Shown here one piece after another: positions 18,822-26,859 of a stretch of DNA of 64,000 nt. Made by a program: the position numbers and the translations under genes. The notes beneath the pieces are model-generated. The model made no database searches and was not told where the DNA came from. It was given only the letters and a program-made list of their open reading frames with translations. The stretch comes from DATKFM01 sp963810485 (GTDB taxonomy: Bacteria > Pseudomonadota > Alphaproteobacteria > Dongiales > Dongiaceae), in NCBI GenBank assembly GCA_963810485.1, contig CAWENQ010000005.1:248001-312000 (forward strand), written 5' to 3'. Position 1 is the first letter of the stretch; every line of letters starts with the position of its first letter.

Positions 18822-19655
18822 ATGAATCTCCGATCCTGCATCTTTCTGCTTGCTGTCATCCTGCCCGCTTCGGCCGTCGGTCGCACTTGGCCCGCGGGAG
18901 CGGACGACGCGCCCGGTGCGGCTCCTCGCATCGAGGTCACTGACGCCAAGTTCCGCGTGATCAAGCCCGACGGCAGCATCTTGCGCGGTGCCGATCTGGT
19001 CGGCCTGATCCTGCATCTGCGCAATGGCCAGGGAGAGCCGATCGGTATCCGGATTGATTCCGTCATGCTGCCCGCCGGCAAGCCCGATGCCGGGGTCGAG
19101 CTCTATGGCCTCTCGCACCGGGGCGCCGGCGGCACGGACTGGGTACCGTTGTGCAAGCCCGGCGCCGATGGCCGAGCCCTCGGTTTTCCGCTGCCGGGCG
19201 CGACGCCCACCGACGAAGAGACACCGATTTCCGGTGGTGAGTTCTCGATCACCTGCACCGCGGGCGCCCGCGGCAAATGCGTCATGCTGGGCTACCGGCC
19301 CTGGGCGGTGGCGGAGGATGGGCAATCCCTTCGGCCCTACTTCGCCGCCTGCGTCCGTATGATGCGGGCGGACTACTGCGGCGATGGCAGGCCGCATACG
19401 CGCCCCGGCGTCCAGGTCGACATGTGGGATCGCGCCGGCGTCCAGACGGCGCAGACGGGCCTGCCGTTCGAGGCCGCCTGGGGGCCGGAAGGGGCGGTTT
19501 GCATGAAACGGCCGCGGGTTGCCGATGTCGCAACCCTGGCCGAAATGCAGAGTGCCTGTCCGCGCCTCGCCGCTCACGCCGATGATTGCGAATCCTGGTC
19601 GCAGCTCCCGGCGAACGGCGCCCTGCTCTGGAACCGCTCGCCAGCGGAGAACTGA
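18822..19655 (+). CDS. secreted ADYC-domain-like protein
   Basis: A 277-residue exported protein. An N-terminal signal (MNLRSCIFLLAVILPASA) precedes a Cys-containing mature domain. It has WVPLC, FSITCTAG, GKCVMLGY and then RADYCGDGRPHT, which matches the signature of the ADYC domain family of exported proteins of unknown function. The even spread of cysteines (LCK, TCT, KCV, ACV, YCG, VCM, ACP, DCE) suggests several disulphides. It is an independent unit downstream of a terminator. The function is unknown; family assignment rests on the ADYC motif alone. Confidence 0.7.
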   Translation: MNLRSCIFLLAVILPASAVGRTWPAGADDAPGAAPRIEVTDAKFRVIKPDGSILRGADLVGLILHLRNGQGEPIGIRIDSVMLPAGKPDAGVELYGLSHRGAGGTDWVPLCKPGADGRALGFPLPGATPTDEETPISGGEFSITCTAGARGKCVMLGYRPWAVAEDGQSLRPYFAACVRMMRADYCGDGRPHTRPGVQVDMWDRAGVQTAQTGLPFEAAWGPEGAVCMKRPRVADVATLAEMQSACPRLAAHADDCESWSQLPANGALLWNRSPAEN

Positions 19656-19774
19656 AGCGCCGCGGGACTACGCGACTTTGGAATTTGGAAAGTGTGAAGC
19701 CGAAGTGGAAGCCGGAGTCAGTGGCGGATAAGCATGGTTAACTTGCCACGTTCCTAAACTTACGCCAGCGCCCA

Positions 19775-19792
19775 TGTTTCACTCATGAAACA
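19775..19792. promoter_or_regulatory. perfect inverted repeat, possible operator
   Basis: TGTTTCA at 19775-19781 and TGAAACA at 19786-19792 are exact inverted copies around CTCA, in the 290-base gap upstream of the Sel1-repeat gene. Without a following T-tract it is a better operator candidate than a terminator. The regulator is unknown. Confidence 0.4.
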
Positions 19793-19945
19793 CTGTTCGC
19801 CTTGCGGTCGATCCTAACGGCGCACTTTCTGCACTGTGCAATCCGACAGAACGGCATGCTGCCGCTGATCAACCATGGTAGAATGCCGGTCGTAAACGGC
19901 GGCACAGCAAAACAAGATCGCCGTGATGGGATGGAAGACGCACCG

Positions 19946-20995
19946 ATGTCATTCACCGCGGCCCTAGGACGCTTGGCGATGCTGGCAGTTCTCTGCACCG
20001 CCTTCGCCTTGTTCCAGGTGACCCCCGCCGCCGCCGATAAGGACGCGGGCGACGCCGCGTTCGATGCCAACGACTATGCGAAGGCCTTCACGGCGTTGCT
20101 GCCGGAAGCGCAGCGCGGCCACCGGCGCAGCCAGTACCGCATCGGCTGGATGTATCTGAACGGCAAGGGGACGGCGGCAAATCAAGCCAAGGCGATGCTC
20201 TGGCTCACCAAGTCCGCCGAGCAGCTATACCCGCGCGCACAGGCGGAGCTAGGCGAGATCTTCCTCGAAGGCCGCGGGGTGAAAGCCAATGCGGAACAGG
20301 GCGCGAAGTGGCTTCGCCTCGCCGCCGTCAACGGCGACAATGACGCCATGTATCAGCTTGGCGATCTCTATCTCAAAGGCAAGGGTGTCGCGAAGGACGA
20401 GAAGCAAGCCGCTATCTGGTATCGCAAGGCGGCGGATGCCGGCGAAGCGGCTGCGGCGCAACGGCTGGGGCGGTTGTATCGCGACGGGATCGGCGTGACG
20501 CACAATGATGCCGAGGCCGTCAAGTGGTTCAAACTCGCCGCCGACAAGGGCAACAAGAACGGCCAGTACTATCTGGCGAAGATGCTGCAGCAGGGCAGCG
20601 GCGCGCCGAAGGACGCCGCGAAGGCAAAGGCGCTATTCGAACTCGCGGCAGCCGATGGGCACCGCGATGCGCAAGTCGCGCTCGGCGAGATCTACAGTGG
20701 CGACGAGGGCGGCTCGAAGGATTTTGCCAAGGCGCTGATCTGGTTCAAGAAGGCGGCCGCCGATGGCAGCAGCACCGCCGCCTACCGGCTCGGCGTGATG
20801 TATCGCGATGGCCTCGCGGTCACGCGCGACTACGGTATCGCGGTCAATCAGTTTCGCAGTGCGGCGGAACATGGCCATGCCCGCGCCATGCATGCGCTGG
20901 CGCAGATGTATGCCAAGGGTCTTGGCGTCAAGAAGGATGCGACGGAGGCCAAGCGCTGGACCGAGCTTGCCGCGAAGAACGGCTACAAGGACTGA
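19946..20995 (+). CDS. exported Sel1-repeat protein
   Basis: A 349-residue protein. A signal peptide ends near AAADKDAGD, and the rest is a chain of about eight Sel1-like (SLR) repeats of ~36 residues. Examples are AQAELGEIFLEGRGVKANAE, AMYQLGDLYLKGKGVAKDE and AMHALAQMYAKGLGVKKDA. SLR solenoids act as protein-protein scaffolds, often in the envelope. I chose ATG 19946 because GGAAG lies eight bases upstream and it leaves a normal signal peptide; ATG 19931 is in frame too. A second Sel1 protein is encoded at 30406. Confidence 0.83.
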   Translation: MSFTAALGRLAMLAVLCTAFALFQVTPAAADKDAGDAAFDANDYAKAFTALLPEAQRGHRRSQYRIGWMYLNGKGTAANQAKAMLWLTKSAEQLYPRAQAELGEIFLEGRGVKANAEQGAKWLRLAAVNGDNDAMYQLGDLYLKGKGVAKDEKQAAIWYRKAADAGEAAAAQRLGRLYRDGIGVTHNDAEAVKWFKLAADKGNKNGQYYLAKMLQQGSGAPKDAAKAKALFELAAADGHRDAQVALGEIYSGDEGGSKDFAKALIWFKKAAADGSSTAAYRLGVMYRDGLAVTRDYGIAVNQFRSAAEHGHARAMHALAQMYAKGLGVKKDATEAKRWTELAAKNGYKD

Positions 20996-21006
20996 CCGTT
21001 ATCCCG

Positions 21007-21282
21007 TCAGGGCGTGCGCTTCTCCAGCACCCGCAGCAATTCGTCGACCTTCTCGAACTGCGCGTCGCGGTTGCCGCTTTCGATCGCGCCATGGACGCAA
21101 TGCTGCACATGGTCGCGCAGGATCTCGTCCTCCACCTTGCGCAGCGCCGCCCGCACCGCCTGGATCTGCGTCAGCACATCGATGCAGTAGCGGTCGTCCT
21201 CGATCATCCTGGCGATGCCACGCACCTGGCCCTCGATGCGGTTCAGGCGGCTGCGGCAAGCTGTCTGGGTCTTCGCTTTCAT
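21007..21282 (-). CDS. csoR: CsoR-type copper-sensing repressor
   Basis: A 91-residue all-helical DUF156 repressor. The copper ligands are Cys33, His58 and Cys62, with the spacing x24 and x3 that defines CsoR rather than RcnR. SRLNRIEGQVRGI is the family N-terminal helix. Apo-CsoR binds a GC-flanked palindrome; Cu(I) releases it. A matching palindrome lies at 21291-21309, between this gene and the divergent copper ATPase gene, so it probably represses both genes. Confidence 0.9.
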   Translation of the reverse strand: MKAKTQTACRSRLNRIEGQVRGIARMIEDDRYCIDVLTQIQAVRAALRKVEDEILRDHVQHCVHGAIESGNRDAQFEKVDELLRVLEKRTP

Positions 21283-21290
21283 CTTGTAAC

Positions 21291-21309
21291 TATACCCCGG
21301 TAGGGTATA
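21291..21309. promoter_or_regulatory. CsoR operator
   Basis: TATACCC at 21291-21297 and GGGTATA at 21303-21309 are exact inverted copies around CGGTA, closely fitting the TACCC...GGGTA palindromes bound by CsoR repressors. It is 8 bases from the csoR start and 67 bases from the copA start, so one operator can control both directions. Confidence 0.85.
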
Positions 21310-21376
21310 ATTGTCAAATCCAGCCGGCGCCGGCTGAGGGCAGGATGCCGCCGCTAATCAGTAATCCAGGAAACGC

Positions 21377-23734
21377 ATGAGCCTTCACCCGTCACCCGAA
21401 CCGGCAGCCGCGATCGATCCCGTCTGCGGAATGACTGTCGATCCCGCGACGGCGCCACATCGGCATCACCATGAAGACCAGGACTACTACTTCTGCAGCG
21501 CTTCCTGCCTGAAGCGGTTCAGCGCAGATCCCGAGAAGTTCCTAGGCGCGAAGCCCACCACCGTCAGCCTTGGGCATGAGGCCCACCGGGCGTCCAAGCC
21601 GGGCCCGGCCGCCGCCGATGCGATCTACACCTGCCCCATGCATCCGGAGATTCGCCAGGTCGGGCCGGGCAGTTGCCCGATCTGCGGCATGGCGCTGGAA
21701 CCTGCCGATATCACTGCCGCCGATGCGCCCAATCCGGAACTGGCGGACATGTCCCAGCGCTTCTGGATCGGCGGCCTGCTGACCTTGCCGCTGCTGATCC
21801 TGGCGATGGGGCCGCATTTCTTCGGCTTCCCGTCCCACGAACAGGTGGCGCCGCAACTCTCCAACTGGCTGCAGCTTCTGCTGTCGGCGCCCGTCGTACT
21901 CTGGGCCGGCTGGCCGTTCTTCGAGCGCGGCTGGCGATCGCTGATCAGCCGCAACCTCAACATGTTTACGCTGATCACCATCGGCACCGGCGCGGCTTTT
22001 CTCTACAGCCTAGCCGCCACCGCCGCGCCCGGCCTATTCCCGCCGGAAATGCGCGGCCATGACGGCGCGGTCGGAGTCTATTTCGAGGCGGCGGCCGTGA
22101 TCGTGGTGCTCGTTCTCCTCGGGCAAGTGCTGGAACTCCGCGCCCGCGCGCGCACCGGGAGCGCCATCCGCGCGCTGCTCGATCTGGCGCCGAAGCAGGC
22201 GCGCCGCATTGGAACCGATGGAACGGAAACCGACGTGCCGCTGGAGTCCGTCATCGTCGGCGACAGCCTGCGCCTCCGCCCCGGCGAGAAAGTGCCGGTG
22301 GACGCCCTGGTGATCGAGGGCCAGGGGCTCGTCGATGAATCCATGGTCACCGGCGAATCCGTGCCGATCGCCAAGGCGCCCGGCGACAAGGTGATCGGCG
22401 GTACCCTCAACGGCACCGGCACGCTGATCCTGCGTGCCGAGAAGGTCGGCAGCGACACGCTGCTGGCCCGCATCGTGAAGATGGTCGGCGAGGCGCAGCG
22501 CAGCCGGGCGCCGATCCAGGGTCTGGCCGACAAGGTCTCCGCCTGGTTCGTGCCCGCCGTCATCGCCGTTGCCGTCATCGCCTTCTTCGCCTGGTTCTTC
22601 ATCGGGCCGGAGCCGCGCCTGGCCTATGGGCTGGTCGCCGCCGTCAGCGTGCTGATCATCGCCTGTCCCTGCGCCCTTGGCCTCGCCACGCCGATGTCGA
22701 TCATGGTCGGCGTCGGCCGCGGCGCCCAGGCCGGCCTGCTGGTGCGCAGCGCCGAAGCTCTGGAGCGGCTGGAACGGGTGACGGTGCTGGTGGTCGACAA
22801 GACCGGCACCCTGACCGAAGGCCGCCCGCGGGTGGTTGAAGTCTCCGCCCAGCCCGGCACCGACGAAGCCACCCTGTTGCGTTTCGCGGCAGCCCTGGAG
22901 CAGGGCAGCGAGCATCCCCTGGCCGCCGCCGTCATTGCCGAGGCCAAGGTGCGCAAGCTGCCGCGCGCTGTGGCATCCGATTTCAATGCCATCACCGGCC
23001 AGGGCGTCACCGGCCGTGCCGGCGGCCGGCCCGTGGCCATCGGCAACGCCCTGCTGATGCAGACGGTCGGCGCCGACATCGCGCCATCAGCGGCCAAGGC
23101 CGAGGAACTGCGGGCGCGCGGCGCCTCGGTGGTCTATGCCGCCATCGACGGCGCCTTCGCCGGTCTTATCGCCGTCGCCGATCCGATCAAGCCGTCCGCC
23201 GCCGCCGCTGTCAGCGCTCTCACCGCCGAAGGCGTGCGGCTGGTCATGCTGACCGGCGATCACCGCACCACGGCCGAGGCGGTAGCGCGCCAGCTCGGCA
23301 TCGCCGAGGTGCAGGCCGGCGTGCTGCCCCAGGACAAGGGCGCCCATGTGCGGGAGCTGCGCGCCGCCGGCCAGATCGTCGCCATGGCCGGCGACGGCGT
23401 GAATGACGCGCCCGCCCTGGCCGAGGCCGATGTGGGCATCGCCATGGGCACCGGCACCGACGTCGCCATCGAAAGCGCCGGGATCACTCTGCTGAAAGGC
23501 GACCTCGCGGCGCTGGTGCGCGCCCGGCACCTGTCCCGCGCCGTCATGGCCAATATCCGCCAGAATCTGTTTCTCGCTTTCGTCTATAATGCGCTGGGCG
23601 TGCCGATCGCGGCCGGCGTGCTTTATCCGGTGTTCGGGCTATTGCTCAGCCCGATGGTCGCCGCCGCCGCCATGAGCCTGAGCTCCGTCTCGGTGATCGC
23701 CAACGCGCTCCGCCTGCGCGCGGTGAAGCTGTAG
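21377..23734 (+). CDS. copA: copper-translocating P1B-type ATPase
   Basis: A 785-residue Cu(I) exporter. In place of the usual HMA domain, the N-terminus carries a YHS domain (DPVCGMTV, FCSASCLKRF, residues ~13-57) and a heavy-metal-binding domain (CPMHPEI, GSCPICGMALEP, ~77-103). Next come about eight membrane helices with the CPC motif in IIACPCALGLATP, the phosphorylation site DKTGTLTEG, the HP motif in SEHPLAAAV and the hinge GDGVNDAPALAEADVGIAMG. ATP hydrolysis drives copper out of the cytoplasm. It is transcribed divergently from csoR and followed after nine bases by a multicopper oxidase. Confidence 0.92.
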   Translation: MSLHPSPEPAAAIDPVCGMTVDPATAPHRHHHEDQDYYFCSASCLKRFSADPEKFLGAKPTTVSLGHEAHRASKPGPAAADAIYTCPMHPEIRQVGPGSCPICGMALEPADITAADAPNPELADMSQRFWIGGLLTLPLLILAMGPHFFGFPSHEQVAPQLSNWLQLLLSAPVVLWAGWPFFERGWRSLISRNLNMFTLITIGTGAAFLYSLAATAAPGLFPPEMRGHDGAVGVYFEAAAVIVVLVLLGQVLELRARARTGSAIRALLDLAPKQARRIGTDGTETDVPLESVIVGDSLRLRPGEKVPVDALVIEGQGLVDESMVTGESVPIAKAPGDKVIGGTLNGTGTLILRAEKVGSDTLLARIVKMVGEAQRSRAPIQGLADKVSAWFVPAVIAVAVIAFFAWFFIGPEPRLAYGLVAAVSVLIIACPCALGLATPMSIMVGVGRGAQAGLLVRSAEALERLERVTVLVVDKTGTLTEGRPRVVEVSAQPGTDEATLLRFAAALEQGSEHPLAAAVIAEAKVRKLPRAVASDFNAITGQGVTGRAGGRPVAIGNALLMQTVGADIAPSAAKAEELRARGASVVYAAIDGAFAGLIAVADPIKPSAAAAVSALTAEGVRLVMLTGDHRTTAEAVARQLGIAEVQAGVLPQDKGAHVRELRAAGQIVAMAGDGVNDAPALAEADVGIAMGTGTDVAIESAGITLLKGDLAALVRARHLSRAVMANIRQNLFLAFVYNALGVPIAAGVLYPVFGLLLSPMVAAAAMSLSSVSVIANALRLRAVKL

Positions 23735-23743
23735 GAGGGCCCG

Positions 23744-25198
23744 ATGAAACTCTCACGTCGTAGGCTGCTCGCCGGCAGCGCTGCACTCGCCGCTGCATCC
23801 GCCTTGCCGTCACTGTCGTCAGCCGCACCGGACGCGGTGACCCTACGCGTCATCAAGCGCAACATCGAGGTCAATGGCCGCGCCGCCTCGGTTTTCGGCA
23901 TCCAGCAGCCTGACGGCACGCCCGGACTTATCACCGATGACAGCAAGCCTTTCCGTGTGCGCTTGAACAACCAGGTGGATGAGAAAACTCTGGTGCATTG
24001 GCACGGCCTGGTGCCGCCTCCGGAGCAGGACGGAGTGCCAAGCCTGTCCCAGCCGCTGCTCAATCCCGGCGATACTTATGACTACGAATTCCCGCTGCGG
24101 CGCCCCGGCACTTTTTGGATGCATTCTCACCACAGGCTGCAGGAGCAGAGCATGCTCGCCGCGCCGCTGATCGTGAATGCCGCATTCGCGTTCGACTCCG
24201 GTGAGAAGGACGTGGTGATCATGCTGCACGATTTCACGTTCCGCGATCCCCAGGAGATCTATGCCGAGCTCACCGGCGGGGGCATGATGATGGACCACAG
24301 CGCCATCGGCCAGGGGATAGATATGGGCGAGGGCGGCACGGCCGGCATGGATCACGGTGCGATGCCCATGGGTATGGCGCACCTCAACGATGTGGAGTTC
24401 GATGCCTATCTCGCAAATGACCGCACGCTGGGCGATCCGGAGGTCGTCGCCGTCGATCCGCGCCGGGGCGTTCAACTGCGAATTATCAATGGATCGGCGT
24501 CGACGAACTTCTGGATCGATCTCGGCGCGCTGGAGGGCAGGCTGCTGGCCGTCGATGGCTCTGGTTGCCACGCTGCCAGCATCGACGGGTTGCGCCGCCG
24601 CCATTTTCCGCTAGCGATGTCGCAGCGGGTCGACATTTTGATCCAGCCGCCGCCGCCAGGCGCGTATCCGATCCTGGCGCAGCGCGAGGGCGACACCGCG
24701 CGCACCGGAATCATCCTGGCGACGCCTGGCGCCGCTGTCGCGCGCGTGCCGGACCGCGCTGCGAAACGGGCACCGGCATTGACGCTCGACATCGAACGCG
24801 CCTTCGCCCCCAACAGTCCACCCACCGCCCGCGCCGCGGACCGCCGCCTGAGGCTCGATCTCACGGGCTCAATGATGGGCTATGTTTGGGGTTTGAACGG
24901 TCGCAAATACGGTTCACACCAGCCGCTGACCGTGCGTCGGGACGAGCGCGTTGAGATCGATATGGTGAATCGCACCGACATGTCCCATCCCATGCATCTC
25001 CACGGCCACACCTTCCAAGTGGTGGAGATCGACGGACAGCGGATCGACGGTCCGATGCGCGACACCGTGCTGGTGCCCGTGAACGGCCGCGTCGCCATCG
25101 CCTTCGATGCCGACAATCCAGGCCGCTGGGCACTCCACTGCCATAATCTCTATCATATGAACGCCGGGATGATGACGACGCTGGAGTACGAAGCGTGA
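23744..25198 (+). CDS. multicopper oxidase, CueO/CopA type
   Basis: A 484-residue periplasmic oxidase with a Tat leader (SRRRLLAGSAAL). The copper-site motifs are complete: HWHGL, MHSHH, HPMHLHGHTF and HCHNLYHMNAGM. A Met/His-rich loop (GGGMMMDHS, GMDHGAMPMGM, residues ~180-210) is of the kind that binds Cu(I). It oxidises Cu(I) to the less toxic Cu(II) with reduction of oxygen to water. It directly follows copA after a GGAGG ribosome-binding site, so both should be induced together by copper. Confidence 0.92.
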   Translation: MKLSRRRLLAGSAALAAASALPSLSSAAPDAVTLRVIKRNIEVNGRAASVFGIQQPDGTPGLITDDSKPFRVRLNNQVDEKTLVHWHGLVPPPEQDGVPSLSQPLLNPGDTYDYEFPLRRPGTFWMHSHHRLQEQSMLAAPLIVNAAFAFDSGEKDVVIMLHDFTFRDPQEIYAELTGGGMMMDHSAIGQGIDMGEGGTAGMDHGAMPMGMAHLNDVEFDAYLANDRTLGDPEVVAVDPRRGVQLRIINGSASTNFWIDLGALEGRLLAVDGSGCHAASIDGLRRRHFPLAMSQRVDILIQPPPPGAYPILAQREGDTARTGIILATPGAAVARVPDRAAKRAPALTLDIERAFAPNSPPTARAADRRLRLDLTGSMMGYVWGLNGRKYGSHQPLTVRRDERVEIDMVNRTDMSHPMHLHGHTFQVVEIDGQRIDGPMRDTVLVPVNGRVAIAFDADNPGRWALHCHNLYHMNAGMMTTLEYEA

Positions 25199-25211
25199 TG
25201 CAGGAAAAGTC

Positions 25212-25238
25212 GCCTCGCCCCACGAAGTGGGGAGAGGC
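25212..25238. repeat. hairpin, left member of an inverted pair of intergenic repeats
   Basis: GCCTC-G-CCCCAC at 25212-25223 pairs with GTGGGG-A-GAGGC at 25227-25238 around GAA, an 11-bp stem with one mismatch. There is no T-tract. The sequence style is that of dispersed alphaproteobacterial palindromes, and a related element in opposite orientation lies 150 bases on. Confidence 0.6.
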
Positions 25239-25390
25239 AGGTGGCATCCGCGTTCAGCGGATGGCACCGGTGAGGGGCGCCGCCGATATTGGCCCGCACA
25301 TATCCGTGGCCGCCAAATTGCGAGGCAATTTTTGACAACTTTGGGCCTGACCCTCACCCGTGCAACAATCGCTGGACGCGAATATTGCGC

Positions 25391-25417
25391 ACCCTCTCCC
25401 GCTCCGCGGGCGAGGGG
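25391..25417. repeat. hairpin, right member of an inverted pair of intergenic repeats
   Basis: ACCCTCTCCCGC is followed by TCC and GCGGGCGAGGGG, forming a stem with one mismatch. Preceded at 25350 by GACCCTCACCC, it mirrors the order GAGAGGC ... GTGAGGGGC at 25234-25276, so the two halves form a larger inverted arrangement around about 75 bases of unique DNA. Confidence 0.55.
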
Positions 25418-25597
25418 ACAAGAGTAGAGTAAGGTGAAGGCCAAAACGACGCTTCTGCGGCATTTCCACCCGATGTGACGACCGTCACACATGCGTTTTC
25501 TGGCCCTTAACCGATAGAACCCTCCGCTGACTACCGCCGACCCATGGGTATCGGGCGGCAGAAAGTCTCGGCCGCCTTCAACATCTGGAGGATAGCC

Positions 25598-26179
25598 ATG
25601 CGTGGTACCCGTATTTCCATGATTGCCCTTGCCGCGGCGATGTCGCTCGGCCTCGGTTCGGCCGCCCACGGCGAAAGCCTGGTGCTGAAGCGCGATACCG
25701 GCGTGAAGCCGGTTCTGGCCGCCGCACCGTCGGCCGGCTCGACCGCCCAGCCGGTCGGCGCCACCAAGCTCGGCGCGCCGAAGACCCAGAAAGCCGACCT
25801 GGTGATCCTGCCGTTCTACAACAATCCGAACGGCTTGCCGGAAGGCTTCCCCACCGAGAGCTTCTGCGTGAAGAAGGCCAGCGGCGGGGCGCCGAACCAG
25901 ATCAAGTTCATCATCCGCAACACCGGCAATGCGCCGAGCGGCAACTTCCAGTGGGTGCCCCTATTCCCGACCGCAGGCGCTGCGCCGGCCATGGTGCAGG
26001 TCTCGCTGGCGCCGGGCGCACAAAAGATCGTCACCCAGAATCTGCCAGCCAATTGCTACACCCCCGGCTTCTCCGGCATCTGCCAGTTCTCGATCGATCT
26101 CGACACCCACAACGAGGTTGCGGAAATCAACGAAGCCAACAACGACGATGACAGCTTCTGCGCCAGCCCGGCCGGCTAA
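25598..26179 (+). CDS. secreted CARDB-like protein
   Basis: A 193-residue exported protein: signal peptide to about SAAHG, a Pro/Ala-rich linker to residue ~60, then an Ig-like domain. ADLVILPF, IKFIIRNTGNAPSGNFQWVP and NEVAEINEANNDDDSFC fit the CARDB (cell-adhesion related in bacteria) pattern, which ends in the E-x-N-E-x-NN signature. I chose ATG 25598 because GGAGGA precedes it and it begins a proper leader, rather than ATG 25544. A strong terminator follows. The binding partner is unknown. Confidence 0.75.
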   Translation: MRGTRISMIALAAAMSLGLGSAAHGESLVLKRDTGVKPVLAAAPSAGSTAQPVGATKLGAPKTQKADLVILPFYNNPNGLPEGFPTESFCVKKASGGAPNQIKFIIRNTGNAPSGNFQWVPLFPTAGAAPAMVQVSLAPGAQKIVTQNLPANCYTPGFSGICQFSIDLDTHNEVAEINEANNDDDSFCASPAG

Positions 26180-26217
26180 GCTGCATCCACCAGTGCCTCT
26201 GTTCCCTCCACAACCTG

Positions 26218-26246
26218 CGGCGGCGTCTTCGGACGCCGCCGTTTTT
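26218..26246 (+). terminator. rho-independent terminator
   Basis: CGGCGGCGTC at 26218-26227, a TTCG tetraloop and GACGCCGCCG at 26232-26241 form a perfect 10-bp stem followed by TTTTT. It ends the CARDB-like gene and may also separate it from the convergent cupin gene. Confidence 0.92.
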
Positions 26247-26259
26247 CTTTGCGGCGCAT

Positions 26260-26739
26260 TCAGTAGGGCTTCCCGTCCTTGTGCAAATAGCGCTCCTCGC
26301 CGTTGACCCAGCGCACCACCATGTCGATGTCGGAATAGTCCACCTCGTCGGCCGCCGTGCGATCGCCGACTTCCAGCAGGATCACGTCGCGATCGCTGCG
26401 ATTGACCAGATGGTGCCCATCGCCGGTCCCGGCCGGGAAGCCGGCGGCCATGCCCGCGGTCAGCAGCTGCTCGCCACCATCTGTCACCAGCACCGCTTCA
26501 CCCGATACCACGAACACGAACTCGTCCTGCTTCGTATGCCAGTGCCGCTGCGACGAGATGCTGCCCGGCGGCAGCCGCATCAGGTTGACGCCGAAATTCT
26601 TCAGGCCAACCGCATCGCCGATCCGCCGCCGCTCGCGCTTTGCGGGGCCTTTGTCATGCGGCGGCGGGTAGTCGCTGCCGACAAGCGGTTTGACGGTCTG
26701 GGGATCGAGCGCCGGTAGTTTCAAACTAGGCTTATTCAT
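26260..26739 (-). CDS. cupin-domain protein
   Basis: A 159-residue single-domain cupin. Motif 1 is seen as RHWHTKQDEFVFVVSGEAVL, with the two His and one Glu metal ligands, and motif 2 as GFPAGTGDGHHLVNRSD with the last His. Small cupins of this kind bind a metal and sugars or act as isomerases or dioxygenases; the substrate is unknown. It is convergent with the CARDB-like gene across a shared terminator and lies downstream of the pirin gene on the same strand. Confidence 0.8.
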   Translation of the reverse strand: MNKPSLKLPALDPQTVKPLVGSDYPPPHDKGPAKRERRRIGDAVGLKNFGVNLMRLPPGSISSQRHWHTKQDEFVFVVSGEAVLVTDGGEQLLTAGMAAGFPAGTGDGHHLVNRSDRDVILLEVGDRTAADEVDYSDIDMVVRWVNGEERYLHKDGKPY

Positions 26740-26782
26740 GACGGGCGGTTCTCACATCTACAGAGTTGTTGGCACGCGGAGC

Positions 26783-26846
26783 CGCGGAGGCGCGAAGGGG
26801 AGGATAGACATTCCTACGTTCTTCTCCGCGACTTCGCGCCTCCGCG
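26783..26846. repeat. 15-bp perfect inverted repeat
   Basis: CGCGGAGGCGCGAAG at 26783-26797 is exactly inverted as CTTCGCGCCTCCGCG at 26832-26846 across a 34-base spacer, in the gap between the pirin and cupin genes. No T-tract follows on either strand. It could be a large hairpin in the transcript or a dispersed repeat. Confidence 0.65.
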
Positions 26847-26859
26847 TGACTCCCTAACC

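Larger units (their letters stand above)
25199..25597. other. intergenic region with palindromic repeats
   Basis: The 399 bases between the oxidase gene and the CARDB-like gene contain two facing GC-rich hairpins (25212-25238 and 25391-25417), GTGAGGGGC near 25271 and its inverse type GACCCTCACCCG near 25350. No coding frame is convincing. The right end (25500-25597) should contain the promoter of the next gene. Confidence 0.5.

Noticed and set aside
19931..20995. Two Sel1-repeat genes as a recent duplication
   Set aside because: The proteins at 19946 and 30406 share only the generic repeat pattern, not specific sequence.
21377..21700. copA N-terminus as a separate YHS-domain gene
   Set aside because: The reading frame is continuous from the YHS domain through the ATPase core without a stop or new start.
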